Below, in pieces: positions 43,517 to 50,764 of a stretch of 50,764 nt of DNA (position 1 is the first letter of the stretch; every line of letters begins with the position of its first letter). The notes under the pieces are model-generated. The model was not told the origin of the DNA, ran no database searches, and saw nothing but the letters and a program-made list of their open reading frames with translations. Origin of the DNA: Flavobacteriaceae bacterium CG2_30_31_66 (lineage in GTDB: Bacteria; Bacteroidota; Bacteroidia; Flavobacteriales; Flavobacteriaceae); assembly GCA_001873065.1 (NCBI GenBank), contig MNYM01000028.1, positions 1 to 50,764 of the forward strand. The letters are read 5' to 3'. A program made the position numbers and the translations under genes.

Positions 43517-44509
43517 TTATTTGGGTAAAAAAGTGTCATAAACTTGCATTTTATTATTTTCATCCAAATAAATCAAAATTACTTGTATGTTATTATTGTT
43601 TTCGATGAACTTTTTTGCTTTTTGAAAACCCATTGCCATAAAAGCAGTTGCATAGGCATCTGCGTCAGCACAGTCTGTTTTTGTAAAAACGGAAGCACTC
43701 AACAAATTACTTTCTTTAGCCAAACCAGTTTTAGGATTGATGGTATGTACATATTTTTCTCCATCATCTGTAATACGAAATTTACGATAATTTCCAGAGG
43801 TTGCCATCGAAACATTTTTCAATTCAACATCTTTAAAACCATCTTTACTCGCCGAATTTACTGGATCTACGATTTTTATAATCCAAGGTTTATTTTCTGG
43901 TTTTGAGCCTTTTGCAGTGATTTCTCCACCAATTTCAATTAAATAATTTGGGATTTTTTTTGAATCAAAAAAACGAGCAACCACATCAATAGCATATCCT
44001 TTCGCAATAGAGTTGAAATCTAAATATATTGTTGGATGATCTTTTTTGATTTTTCCGTGAATCAATGAAACTTTTTCAAAACCAACATCCTTCATTAATT
44101 TTTTGATAATTGAATCTGATGGAATTGATTTCTCTTTTTTAGGCCCAAATCCGTAGGCATTTACTAAATTTCCAACTGTTGGATCAAAAAAACCTCCAGT
44201 TTCTTGATGAATTCTTTTCGATTTTTCAAAAACTTCTGTAAAAAATTGATCAACCACAATGCTTGTATCTCCATTGTTTATTTTACTAATATCAGAGGTC
44301 GGAATATAAGTTGACATGGATTTATTGATTTCAAAAAACAAACTGTCCAAAGATTGTTGGAAATTTTTCTCGGAATTTAAATAAGTAATACTATAAGTTG
44401 TCCCAAAAACTACACCCTGCAAATTATAATCCTTCTTTTCAATTTCTGAGTTACAGAAAGTTAAACTTAAAACAAAGGTTATTAAAACAAATTTTTTAAT
44501 AATTTTCAT
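43517..44509 (-). CDS. apbE: FAD:protein FMN transferase
   Basis: 330 residues from the ATG at 44509 (MKIIKKFVLITF); a start 7 codons earlier is the alternative. Lipobox Cys19 (LTFC) makes it a periplasmic lipoprotein, as is usual for ApbE. Motifs: VFGTTYSITY, IYLDFNSIAKGYAID, ATSGNYRKF, HTINPKTGL and the metal-binding TDCADADAYATAFMAMG. It attaches FMN covalently to Thr of redox proteins such as the Na+-translocating NQR subunits, using FAD as donor. No NQR gene lies in the window. Confidence 0.94.
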   Translation of the reverse strand: MKIIKKFVLITFVLSLTFCNSEIEKKDYNLQGVVFGTTYSITYLNSEKNFQQSLDSLFFEINKSMSTYIPTSDISKINNGDTSIVVDQFFTEVFEKSKRIHQETGGFFDPTVGNLVNAYGFGPKKEKSIPSDSIIKKLMKDVGFEKVSLIHGKIKKDHPTIYLDFNSIAKGYAIDVVARFFDSKKIPNYLIEIGGEITAKGSKPENKPWIIKIVDPVNSASKDGFKDVELKNVSMATSGNYRKFRITDDGEKYVHTINPKTGLAKESNLLSASVFTKTDCADADAYATAFMAMGFQKAKKFIENNNNIQVILIYLDENNKMQVYDTFLPK

Positions 44510-44591
44510 AAAACGATGATTTTTAAACAAAAATACTACTTAAAATTATCATAAATTACGATTAAACAACTCTTTTATCAAGGAGTTTTGT

Positions 44592-44599
44592 TAAATTTG
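44592..44599 (+). promoter_or_regulatory. Promoter -7 element of the OmpA-family gene
   Basis: TAAATTTG, exact TAnnTTTG match, 28 nt before the ATG of the OmpA-family lipoprotein gene. Confidence 0.5.
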
Positions 44600-44627
44600 C
44601 AAGTACAAAAAAAAACTTTTAAAAAAA

Positions 44628-45473
44628 ATGAAAAAATTACCAATCTTATTAGTAACAACAATTATTCTTAGCTCGTGTGTGGCTAAAAAAGAATTTGTTG
44701 AATTGCAAGCCCTACATGAGAAAACAAAAACAGAGTTGGTTGATACCAAATCAAATTTGCAAAAATGTTTGATTGAAAAAGAAAAAGATGATTCAAAAAT
44801 GTTTGCTTTGACTGAACAAGTAAAATATTTACAAGAAGACAAAAAAGTAGCATTGAAACAAGTTGAAAACTTAACAGTTTTAACACAATCCTCTTCAGAT
44901 AATATCAAAAATGTAATTTCACAATTAAGTGAAAAAGACAAATACATCAATGGAATTAGAAAAGCAATGACTGCTAAAGATTCATTGAACTTGGCAATAA
45001 AATATCATTTGACTAAAAATTTAACTGACGGAATACAAGACAAAGATATTGAGGTAAATGTTGAAAAAACAGTCGTTATGATTTCTATTTCTGATAAATT
45101 TTTATTCAAAAGCGGAAGTTACAATATTTCAGAAACTGCTTACACTGTTTTAGAAAAAATCGCAAAAGTAATCAACGACCAGCCAAAAATGGAAGTAATG
45201 ATTGAAGGTCATACAGATGCTACTCCAATCAAAAAAGATTTGATTCAAGACAATTGGGATTTATCAGTGTTAAGAGCAACCTCAATTACCAGAATCTTAC
45301 AAACAAAATATGCTGTAAAACCTGAAAGATTAATTGCTGCAGGAAGAGGTGAATACATCCCTTTAGCGCCAAATGATACTGCTGAAAACAAAGCAAAAAA
45401 CAGAAGAACAAAAATTATTATCATGCCTAAACTTGACCAATTTTTTAGTTTATTAGAGCAAGACGGAAAATAA
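44628..45473 (+). CDS. OmpA-family lipoprotein with coiled-coil stalk
   Basis: 281 residues. Lipobox Cys17 (ILSSC), a coiled coil from about 20 to 110 (ELQALHEKTKTELVDTKSNLQKCLIEKEKDDSKM...), then an OmpA/MotB-like C-terminal domain (about 140-275) with the peptidoglycan-binding motif IEGHTDATPIKKDLIQDNWDLSVLRATSITRIL and AGRGEYIPLAPNDTAENKAKNRRTKI. It tethers the outer membrane to peptidoglycan. A strong terminator follows directly, so it is a single-gene unit. Confidence 0.93.
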   Translation: MKKLPILLVTTIILSSCVAKKEFVELQALHEKTKTELVDTKSNLQKCLIEKEKDDSKMFALTEQVKYLQEDKKVALKQVENLTVLTQSSSDNIKNVISQLSEKDKYINGIRKAMTAKDSLNLAIKYHLTKNLTDGIQDKDIEVNVEKTVVMISISDKFLFKSGSYNISETAYTVLEKIAKVINDQPKMEVMIEGHTDATPIKKDLIQDNWDLSVLRATSITRILQTKYAVKPERLIAAGRGEYIPLAPNDTAENKAKNRRTKIIIMPKLDQFFSLLEQDGK

Positions 45474-45494
45474 TTCTTAACTATTTTACAATAT

Positions 45495-45523
45495 AAAAAC
45501 CATCTGAATTTCAGATGGTTTTT
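45495..45523. terminator. Bidirectional rho-independent terminator
   Basis: Perfect 13-bp stem AAAAACCATCTGA / TCAGATGGTTTTT with a 3-nt loop. The plus-strand T run is TTTTTT; the A run on the other side serves the minus strand. It lies 21 bp after the OmpA-family gene and 31 bp before the end of the convergent small protein gene, so it can end both. Confidence 0.85.
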
Positions 45524-45553
45524 TATTTTCTGAGAAGTTTCTTGAAGAACTAT

Positions 45554-45919
45554 TTATGATGTTATTTTCACAAAATCCTCAAAAGCTACATAATAAGGTT
45601 GGTCTTTAAAAACCGGATTTTCAACACTTTCGGCATTGGCAATTCCCACACCTGCAAACCAAACTTTGGCATTTTGTTGTTTGGCATGAGAAACAAAAGT
45701 CTCCATCCAAACCACATCATATTCATTGGGATTTTGCAAATTACTGGTTGCTTTTACGAGTACAAAAATGGTAGGTTCGCCTTTTTTGAACAACACAAAT
45801 TGTGGATGTCTTTTCAATTGACTATTGATTGCTTGAAATTCATATCCCATTTCCACCAACTTTTCTCCCACAATATTCATTGCCAAATTATGCAATTCTT
45901 GCTTGGTTAAAATCTGCAT
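45554..45919 (-). CDS. Conserved small protein, possibly nuclease-fold, unknown function
   Basis: 121 residues, no signal peptide. ELHNLAMNIVGEKLVEMGYEFQAINSQLKRHPQFVLFKKGEPTIFVLVKATSN followed by KVWFAGVGIANAE suggests an alpha/beta domain; the spacing of E, Q/F-V and K could resemble a PD-(D/E)xK fold, but the metal-binding acids are not convincing. It is preceded on the same strand by the DEAD-box helicase gene, only 2 bp away, so the two are co-transcribed. No function can be assigned. Confidence 0.6.
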   Translation of the reverse strand: MQILTKQELHNLAMNIVGEKLVEMGYEFQAINSQLKRHPQFVLFKKGEPTIFVLVKATSNLQNPNEYDVVWMETFVSHAKQQNAKVWFAGVGIANAESVENPVFKDQPYYVAFEDFVKITS

Positions 45920-45921
45920 TG

Positions 45922-47271
45922 TTATTTTTTATTTCTTTTGTTGTAATTTTTATCCCCTCTAGTTTTGGGTTTTTTATATTTTTTTGCAATTTCTCTGCGA
46001 TAAGAACCACCTAAATTTACTTTGCTATTTTTTTCACTTTTTTCATGAAAAGCTTCCCCAGGAACATATTCAATGCCTGTTCTGTTTTTAGATTGCTCAT
46101 GCTCTTCTTTTGGGCGCTCATCTTCAGTTAACATTTCAGAAATGGCAACTTCTTGTGGAAGTTGAAGTATGGGAATTTTATAATCCATCAAGGTTTCAAT
46201 TGCCTCTTTGAATTTTTGTTCTTTTTCTGTGGACAATAAAATGGAATTTCCTTGTTTTTCAGCACGTCCTGTTCTACCAATTCTGTGCATGTAATTTTCA
46301 GGAAAATCTGGCGTATCAAAATTGATAACATGACTCACATTGTCAAAATCCAATCCACGAGCCATCACATCTGTGGCCAATAAAATTCGGTTGAAACCTT
46401 CGTCAAATTGTCTGATGGAACGAATTCTGTAATTTTGGGTTTTATTGGAGTGAATCACACAAGATTCGTTTCCAAAAAACGGTTCTAAATGTTTGAATAA
46501 TAAATCTGCTGTTCTTTTATAAGCCACGAAAATTAATACTTTATTGTATTTGGTTTTGTCTTTTAAAAGATGATGCAGCAAATTCACTTTTGTAAAAAAA
46601 TTCGGAACATTATACCCAATTTGAGTAATGTTTTCGAGAGGAGTTCCACTTACTGCAATCGAAATTTTCTCAGGATTTTTGAAAAAATCATCAATCAAAA
46701 GAGAAACATCTTCAGTCATAGTTGCAGAAAAGAGAATGTTTTGTCTTTTTTCGGGCAATAAATCAAAAATATTCATCAATTGAAATCGAAAGCCTAAATC
46801 TAGCATCACATCTACTTCATCAATTACCAATTTTTGAATGGTTTTTAGTTTCAAAACATTGCTCAAAGCCAAGTCATATAAACGTCCTGGAGTTGCCACA
46901 ATAATATCTTGACCTTGTGCAATTCCTTGTTTTTGAGTATTGATATTTACGCCTCCATAAACTCCTAAAACACGTATATTGAGATATTTAGCTAATTTTT
47001 GAATATCTTCAACTGCTTGCAAAACCAATTCACGCGTTGGAACCAATACTAAAATTCTTGGATGCTGGGTTTTTAAAAAAGATAAATCTCTTAAAATTGG
47101 CAACATATATGCAAACGTTTTTCCTGTTCCAGTTTGCGCAATTCCAACAACATCTTTTCCTGATCTGATGACCGGAAATGCTTCGTATTGAATTGGAGTT
47201 GGTTTTTCAAACTTTAAATCGTCAATAGCATATTGCAATTGGTTGGAAAGGTCTAAGTCTGCAAAATTCAT
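45922..47271 (-). CDS. DEAD-box ATP-dependent RNA helicase
   Basis: 449 residues from the ATG at 47271. An upstream TTG lies inside the promoter core and is excluded. Q motif FEKPTPIQYEAFP, Walker A AQTGTGKT (45-52), PTREL, TPGR, motif II DEVD (in place of DEAD), SAT, ATDVMARGLD and HRIGRTGR are all present. A basic C-terminal tail (KYKKPKTRGDKNYNKRNKK) probably binds RNA. Likely roles are ribosome assembly or cold-shock RNA remodelling, as for RhlE-type helicases. Confidence 0.94.
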   Translation of the reverse strand: MNFADLDLSNQLQYAIDDLKFEKPTPIQYEAFPVIRSGKDVVGIAQTGTGKTFAYMLPILRDLSFLKTQHPRILVLVPTRELVLQAVEDIQKLAKYLNIRVLGVYGGVNINTQKQGIAQGQDIIVATPGRLYDLALSNVLKLKTIQKLVIDEVDVMLDLGFRFQLMNIFDLLPEKRQNILFSATMTEDVSLLIDDFFKNPEKISIAVSGTPLENITQIGYNVPNFFTKVNLLHHLLKDKTKYNKVLIFVAYKRTADLLFKHLEPFFGNESCVIHSNKTQNYRIRSIRQFDEGFNRILLATDVMARGLDFDNVSHVINFDTPDFPENYMHRIGRTGRAEKQGNSILLSTEKEQKFKEAIETLMDYKIPILQLPQEVAISEMLTEDERPKEEHEQSKNRTGIEYVPGEAFHEKSEKNSKVNLGGSYRREIAKKYKKPKTRGDKNYNKRNKK

Positions 47272-47286
47272 GATTTGTATTTTTTG

Positions 47287-47348
47287 CAAAGATACATTTT
47301 TAAAAAATGGGTTTCAATAGCATTCTAAATCGGTTTTTAGTAGTTTTG
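47287..47348. promoter_or_regulatory. Divergent promoter cores for the helicase and tatD
   Basis: Minus strand 47294-47287 reads TATCTTTG (exact TAnnTTTG), 15 nt before the helicase ATG. Plus strand 47341-47348 reads TAGTTTTG (exact), 22 nt before the tatD ATG. The two genes are separated by 99 bp. -33 elements were not clear for either. Confidence 0.5.
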
Positions 47349-47370
47349 CTAATGAAAATTTAGCTAAAAA

Positions 47371-48135
47371 ATGATTACTGATACACATACTCACCTCTAT
47401 TCAGAACAGTTTGATGAAGACCAAAAAGCCATGATGCAGCGTGCAAAAAAAGCGGGTGTTTCTCGTTTTTTTATTCCTGCAATTGACTCAACCTATTCTG
47501 AAAAAATGTTTCAACTAGAGAAAGATTTTCCTAATGATGTTTTTTTGATGATGGGTTTGCATCCAACTCATGTGAATGAAAATTATTTGGAAGAATTAGC
47601 GCACGTAAAAAAATGGATTGCTCAAAGACATTTTTATGCGATTGGTGAAATTGGCATCGATTTATATTGGGACAAAACTTTTTTGCCTCAACAACAAGAA
47701 GCTTTTAAAACTCAAATTCAATGGGCAAAAGAAAAAAAATTGCCCGTTGTGATTCATTGTAGAGATGCGTTTGACGAAATTTTTGAAGTTTTAGAATCCG
47801 AAAAAAGCAAGGATTTATTCGGGATTTTTCATTGTTTTACAGGCAATAAAGAACAAGCTGAAAAAGCAATTTCCTATAATATGAAATTGGGAATTGGTGG
47901 TGTTGTCACTTTTAAAAATGGTAAAATTGATCAGTTTTTGCATGAAATAGACATCAAACATATTGTTTTAGAAACTGATTCCCCTTATTTGGCGCCAATT
48001 CCATACAGAGGAAAAAGAAATGAAAGTGGTTATATTACACATGTTATTGATAAATTAGTTGAAATTTATGGGCTTACTTTTGATGAAATTGCTGCCATTA
48101 CAACACAAAATTCTAAGGAAATTTTTGGAATATAA
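47371..48135 (+). CDS. tatD: TatD-family metal-dependent deoxyribonuclease
   Basis: 254 residues. Metal-binding motifs are in order: DTHTHL (His5, His7), IGEIGIDLYWDK (Glu), VIHCRDAFDE (His), IFHCFTG (His) and LETDSPYLAPIPYRGKRNE (Asp), covering the whole TIM-barrel of the family. TatD proteins are 3'-5' exonucleases and may act in DNA repair or degradation. It starts a two-gene unit: ogt begins directly at the next base after its stop. Confidence 0.95.
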   Translation: MITDTHTHLYSEQFDEDQKAMMQRAKKAGVSRFFIPAIDSTYSEKMFQLEKDFPNDVFLMMGLHPTHVNENYLEELAHVKKWIAQRHFYAIGEIGIDLYWDKTFLPQQQEAFKTQIQWAKEKKLPVVIHCRDAFDEIFEVLESEKSKDLFGIFHCFTGNKEQAEKAISYNMKLGIGGVVTFKNGKIDQFLHEIDIKHIVLETDSPYLAPIPYRGKRNESGYITHVIDKLVEIYGLTFDEIAAITTQNSKEIFGI

Positions 48136-48615
48136 ATGACAATCGAAACTGCTTTTTTAGAAACTCCCATTGGGACTGCAAAAATTGTTGGCGATGAAAA
48201 TGGCATTCAAGCTGTGACTTTTTTGGATGAAAAATTTCCAAGTTCAACTAAAATTCCAACTTGTTTGCAAGAGTGTATTTCGCAATTAAACGAATATTTT
48301 GAAGGAAAAAGAACCGAATTTAAATTGACAATCCATCCAAAAGCAACTGCTTTTCAATTGAAAGTTTGGAAATCTTTATTGCAAATTCCTTACGGAAAAA
48401 CAACTTCTTATTTAGAACAAAGTTTGAATTTAGGTGATCAAAAAGCCATAAGAGCTGTAGCTTCAGCCAATGGAAAAAATCCAATTTTAATCATCATTCC
48501 TTGTCATAGAGTTTTGGGTTCAGATGGTTCATTAACAGGTTTTTCTGCAGGAATTTGGCGTAAAAAATGGTTATTAGCACATGAAAATCCTGTAAAACAG
48601 GAATCGATGTTTTAA
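48136..48615 (+). CDS. ogt: Methylated-DNA--protein-cysteine S-methyltransferase
   Basis: 159 residues. Active-site motif IPCHRV (Cys123) with the flanking ANGKNPILI and GSLTGFSAGIWRKKWLLAHE, plus the DNA-binding helix FQLKVWKSLLQIPYGKT. It transfers the methyl group of O6-methylguanine to its own cysteine in a suicide reaction. The length fits the single-domain Ogt form without an AdaA domain. Adjacent to tatD without a gap, both DNA-repair related. Ends 13 bp before the convergent ABC exporter stop. Confidence 0.95.
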   Translation: MTIETAFLETPIGTAKIVGDENGIQAVTFLDEKFPSSTKIPTCLQECISQLNEYFEGKRTEFKLTIHPKATAFQLKVWKSLLQIPYGKTTSYLEQSLNLGDQKAIRAVASANGKNPILIIIPCHRVLGSDGSLTGFSAGIWRKKWLLAHENPVKQESMF

Positions 48616-48628
48616 TTTAAAAACTACT

Positions 48629-50764
48629 TTAAAAAACCTCAGGAATTTGTTGTTGCCACAAATCAAAATAATTATTTTTCATAGCATATAACTCTTTGTG
48701 ATTTCCTTGTTCCAAGACAACTCCGTTTTGTAAAACTACAATTTCATCAGCATGAACAACTGTACTTAAACGATGTGCAATAACAATTATGGTTTTGTTT
48801 TTTTGTCTCAAATCAGTAATTGCTTTTTGAATATAATTTTCTGATTTAGAATCTAATGAAGAAGTTGCTTCATCCAAAACCAACACCTCTGGTTGCTTAT
48901 ACAAAGCTCTTGCGATAGCAATTCGTTGTTTTTGTCCGCCTGAAAGTGAGGCGCCATTTTCCCCTAAATAGGTATTGAAACTGTTTGGCAAACTTTCTAT
49001 AAATTCTAAAATTCCAATGGATTTACAAATATCAATAATCAATTCCATGTTTGGAGCAAAATCACCAACAGCAATATTGTCAATTACATTTCCTGAAAAT
49101 AAATCAATTTTTTGAGGAACAACACTTACCAAATCTCGTAAACTTTCGAGTTGCATATATTTTAAATCCAAATCGCCAATGGTAATTTTTCCCTTTTGAA
49201 GCGGATATAAATTTTGTAATAAGGAAATTAATGTTGATTTCCCAGAACCGCTTTCGCCAACAATGGCAGTGACTGTTCCTTTTTTGATGGTTAGATTAAA
49301 ATCACTAAATACCTCTACACGAGTTCCATAGCGAAATGCCACACTTTTAAATTCAATATCTCCTATTTTATCTTTGGTTAATACTATTTTTTCTGTGTCT
49401 TCTTCTCGTTCCAAATCCATAATTTCAAACAAACGATCGGCTGCAATTAGGGCATTTTGAATTTGTTTGTTCGAACCAATCAAACTTGCAACAGGATTCA
49501 TAAAATAACCAATAATGGCATAAAAAGAAAGCAATTCTCCCGGAGTAATTTCACGTTCAATAACATAATATGAACCTATCCAAAGCAATAAAATAGTAAA
49601 TAATTGTGCTACAAAAGAAGTGGAAATACCTGAAAAAATAGAATTTAGCGCAGATTTATAACCAATATTTAAAAGGTTTATAAATTTCATTTCTGTTTTG
49701 ATATTTGCAAAACCCTCTAAACCAAAACGCTTAATGGTTCCCACAGCATTCAAAGATTCTACTAACTGACTTTCAAGTTCAGCTCCATTTTCCATAATTT
49801 TTCGTTCTGTCTTTTTATTCAAAACATTCGTAATCCAATAAATGATCGCGTAAAAAGGGATTACCAATGCCATGAGCAAAGCTAATTTCCAATAATACAA
49901 AAACATCAACCCAAAAGAGAAAAATAGAATTAAAACATTGACCGTCAATGATAACGACACTTCGTTTATAAAAACTCGGATTTTTACAGCATCATTTACT
50001 CTCGAAATAATTTCTCCAACACGCATGGTATCAAAAAATTGTTGTGGTAACTTTAGTAAATGTTTGTAATACCCCAAAATAAGTCGAGCATCAATTTGTT
50101 GCCCTGTTTTTATAAGAAATATGTTTTTATAAACCCCAATCACTAATTGCAATACCATGATTATAAGCATGATAGTGCTCAATAAATTTAGGAGTTTTGT
50201 ATTACCACCAATCAACACAAAATCTGTAATTTTTTGGATATAAATAGAAGTCGAAAACCCCAGTAGTGTATAGATTACCGCACCAAAAAGTGCCTGAAAA
50301 AGTACTAATTTGTGAGGTTTTAGCAAAAACCAAAACCTTTTAATAACCGATATTTTTTCGTTGGTTGGTGTAAACTCTTCTTTAGGCATCAAAATTACCA
50401 AAACCCCTGTCCATTCTTTTAAAAATTCTTCGTGCGATAGTTTATGGATTTTTCCATCACCTGGATTCATTATTTTGATGAAATTTTTTTGTATCTCATA
50501 AATCACCACATAATGATGCAGTTTTTCTTTTACAATAATATGAGCAATGGCTGGTAAGGGAATTTTGAACAAACTATCCAATTCGCCACGAACGCCTTTT
50601 GCCTCAAAACCTAATTTTTCTGCAGCTTCAATGAGTCCTAAAACATTGGTGCCTTTTTTGTCTGTACCCGCATATTGGCGAATGCGTGCAATAGGAATTT
50701 GTAAATGATAATGAGAAGCTATGGAAGCCAAGCAAGTAGCCCCACAATCTGTAATGTCATGTTG
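48629..50764 (-). CDS. C39-peptidase-containing ABC exporter (bacteriocin/peptide export type), 5' end outside window
   Basis: Reading from the window edge, the frame opens QHDITDCGATCLASIASHY, the start of a C39 peptidase domain whose catalytic Cys codon is 50746-50744. The His motif LHHYVVIYEI and IMNPGDG follow, where the usual Asp of the triad is Asn. Next come a six-helix ABC membrane domain and an ATPase with Walker A GESGSGKST, LSGGQKQRIAIARAL and Walker B VLVLDEATSSLD. At least 711 codons are visible; only a few N-terminal residues should be missing. Such exporters cleave double-glycine leaders and export the peptide. No precursor or partner gene is in the window. Confidence 0.92.
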   Translation of the reverse strand, partial: QHDITDCGATCLASIASHYHLQIPIARIRQYAGTDKKGTNVLGLIEAAEKLGFEAKGVRGELDSLFKIPLPAIAHIIVKEKLHHYVVIYEIQKNFIKIMNPGDGKIHKLSHEEFLKEWTGVLVILMPKEEFTPTNEKISVIKRFWFLLKPHKLVLFQALFGAVIYTLLGFSTSIYIQKITDFVLIGGNTKLLNLLSTIMLIIMVLQLVIGVYKNIFLIKTGQQIDARLILGYYKHLLKLPQQFFDTMRVGEIISRVNDAVKIRVFINEVSLSLTVNVLILFFSFGLMFLYYWKLALLMALVIPFYAIIYWITNVLNKKTERKIMENGAELESQLVESLNAVGTIKRFGLEGFANIKTEMKFINLLNIGYKSALNSIFSGISTSFVAQLFTILLLWIGSYYVIEREITPGELLSFYAIIGYFMNPVASLIGSNKQIQNALIAADRLFEIMDLEREEDTEKIVLTKDKIGDIEFKSVAFRYGTRVEVFSDFNLTIKKGTVTAIVGESGSGKSTLISLLQNLYPLQKGKITIGDLDLKYMQLESLRDLVSVVPQKIDLFSGNVIDNIAVGDFAPNMELIIDICKSIGILEFIESLPNSFNTYLGENGASLSGGQKQRIAIARALYKQPEVLVLDEATSSLDSKSENYIQKAITDLRQKNKTIIVIAHRLSTVVHADEIVVLQNGVVLEQGNHKELYAMKNNYFDLWQQQIPEVF

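Noticed and set aside
1..50764. tRNA, rRNA, CRISPR arrays, riboswitches, prophage
   Set aside because: No cloverleaf-like sequence, regularly spaced repeats, conserved riboswitch cores or phage structural genes were seen by reading; a covariance-model scan would be needed to exclude small RNAs.

Overview
The window is a low-GC, gene-dense chromosomal segment from a member of the Bacteroidota, almost certainly Flavobacteriaceae. The evidence is two proteins with type IX secretion (T9SS) C-terminal signals, one of type A and one of type B; many Bacteroidota-style promoter cores (TAnnTTTG); flavobacterial families such as GSCFA and the long aromatic amino acid hydroxylase; and many Cys-lipobox lipoproteins. 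No tRNA, rRNA, CRISPR array or prophage was seen.

Layout. 1-257 is the end of an IS256-family element, with the transposase N-terminus running out of the window. 297-3182 holds a lipoprotein formylglycine-generating-type enzyme, hflX and a small membrane protein on the minus strand. 3215-4722 is glpQ plus an unknown partner. 4724-8369 is a ClC transporter with CBS domains and aspS. 8469-8829 is a dead cupin gene. 8936-11636 holds fic, rsmI and an SGNH hydrolase, followed by a second dead gene (11645-11976). 11983-16348 holds a T9SS type B lectin-like surface protein, an OsmC protein and recJ, followed by about 770 bp of decayed or non-coding DNA. 17123-21260 (minus) is a cluster of lipoprotein, two TPM-domain proteins, LemA, a MerR regulator and an M23 peptidase. 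21421-26405 holds alaS, a GSCFA protein and two membrane proteins. 26590-30839 holds a secreted YD-like protein, a small membrane protein and a TPR-histidine kinase/LuxR response-regulator pair. 30846-32931 is a rhodanese and an aromatic amino acid hydroxylase.

33133-37494 is the most unusual part. It is a tightly packed four-gene operon, very AT-rich in its last three genes. It encodes a Sel1-repeat T9SS cargo, a 671-residue exported protein whose C-terminus resembles DUF3289, a lipoprotein and a small exported protein. A (TA)7 tract sits in the spacer of its best promoter candidate, and a pair of inverted palindromic repeats lies just downstream. The arrangement suggests a mobile, possibly phase-variable, exported effector/immunity-like module, but its function is unproven.

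37758-50764 returns to core genes: gpmI, a thioredoxin-like lipoprotein, map, a cupin, a methyltransferase, an unknown secreted protein, apbE, an OmpA-family lipoprotein, a small conserved protein, a DEAD-box helicase, tatD and ogt. The window ends inside a C39-peptidase ABC exporter gene.

Several genes have better internal start codons than their longest open frame (aspS, fic, the SGNH hydrolase, the DEAD-box helicase and others). The reasons are given per gene.
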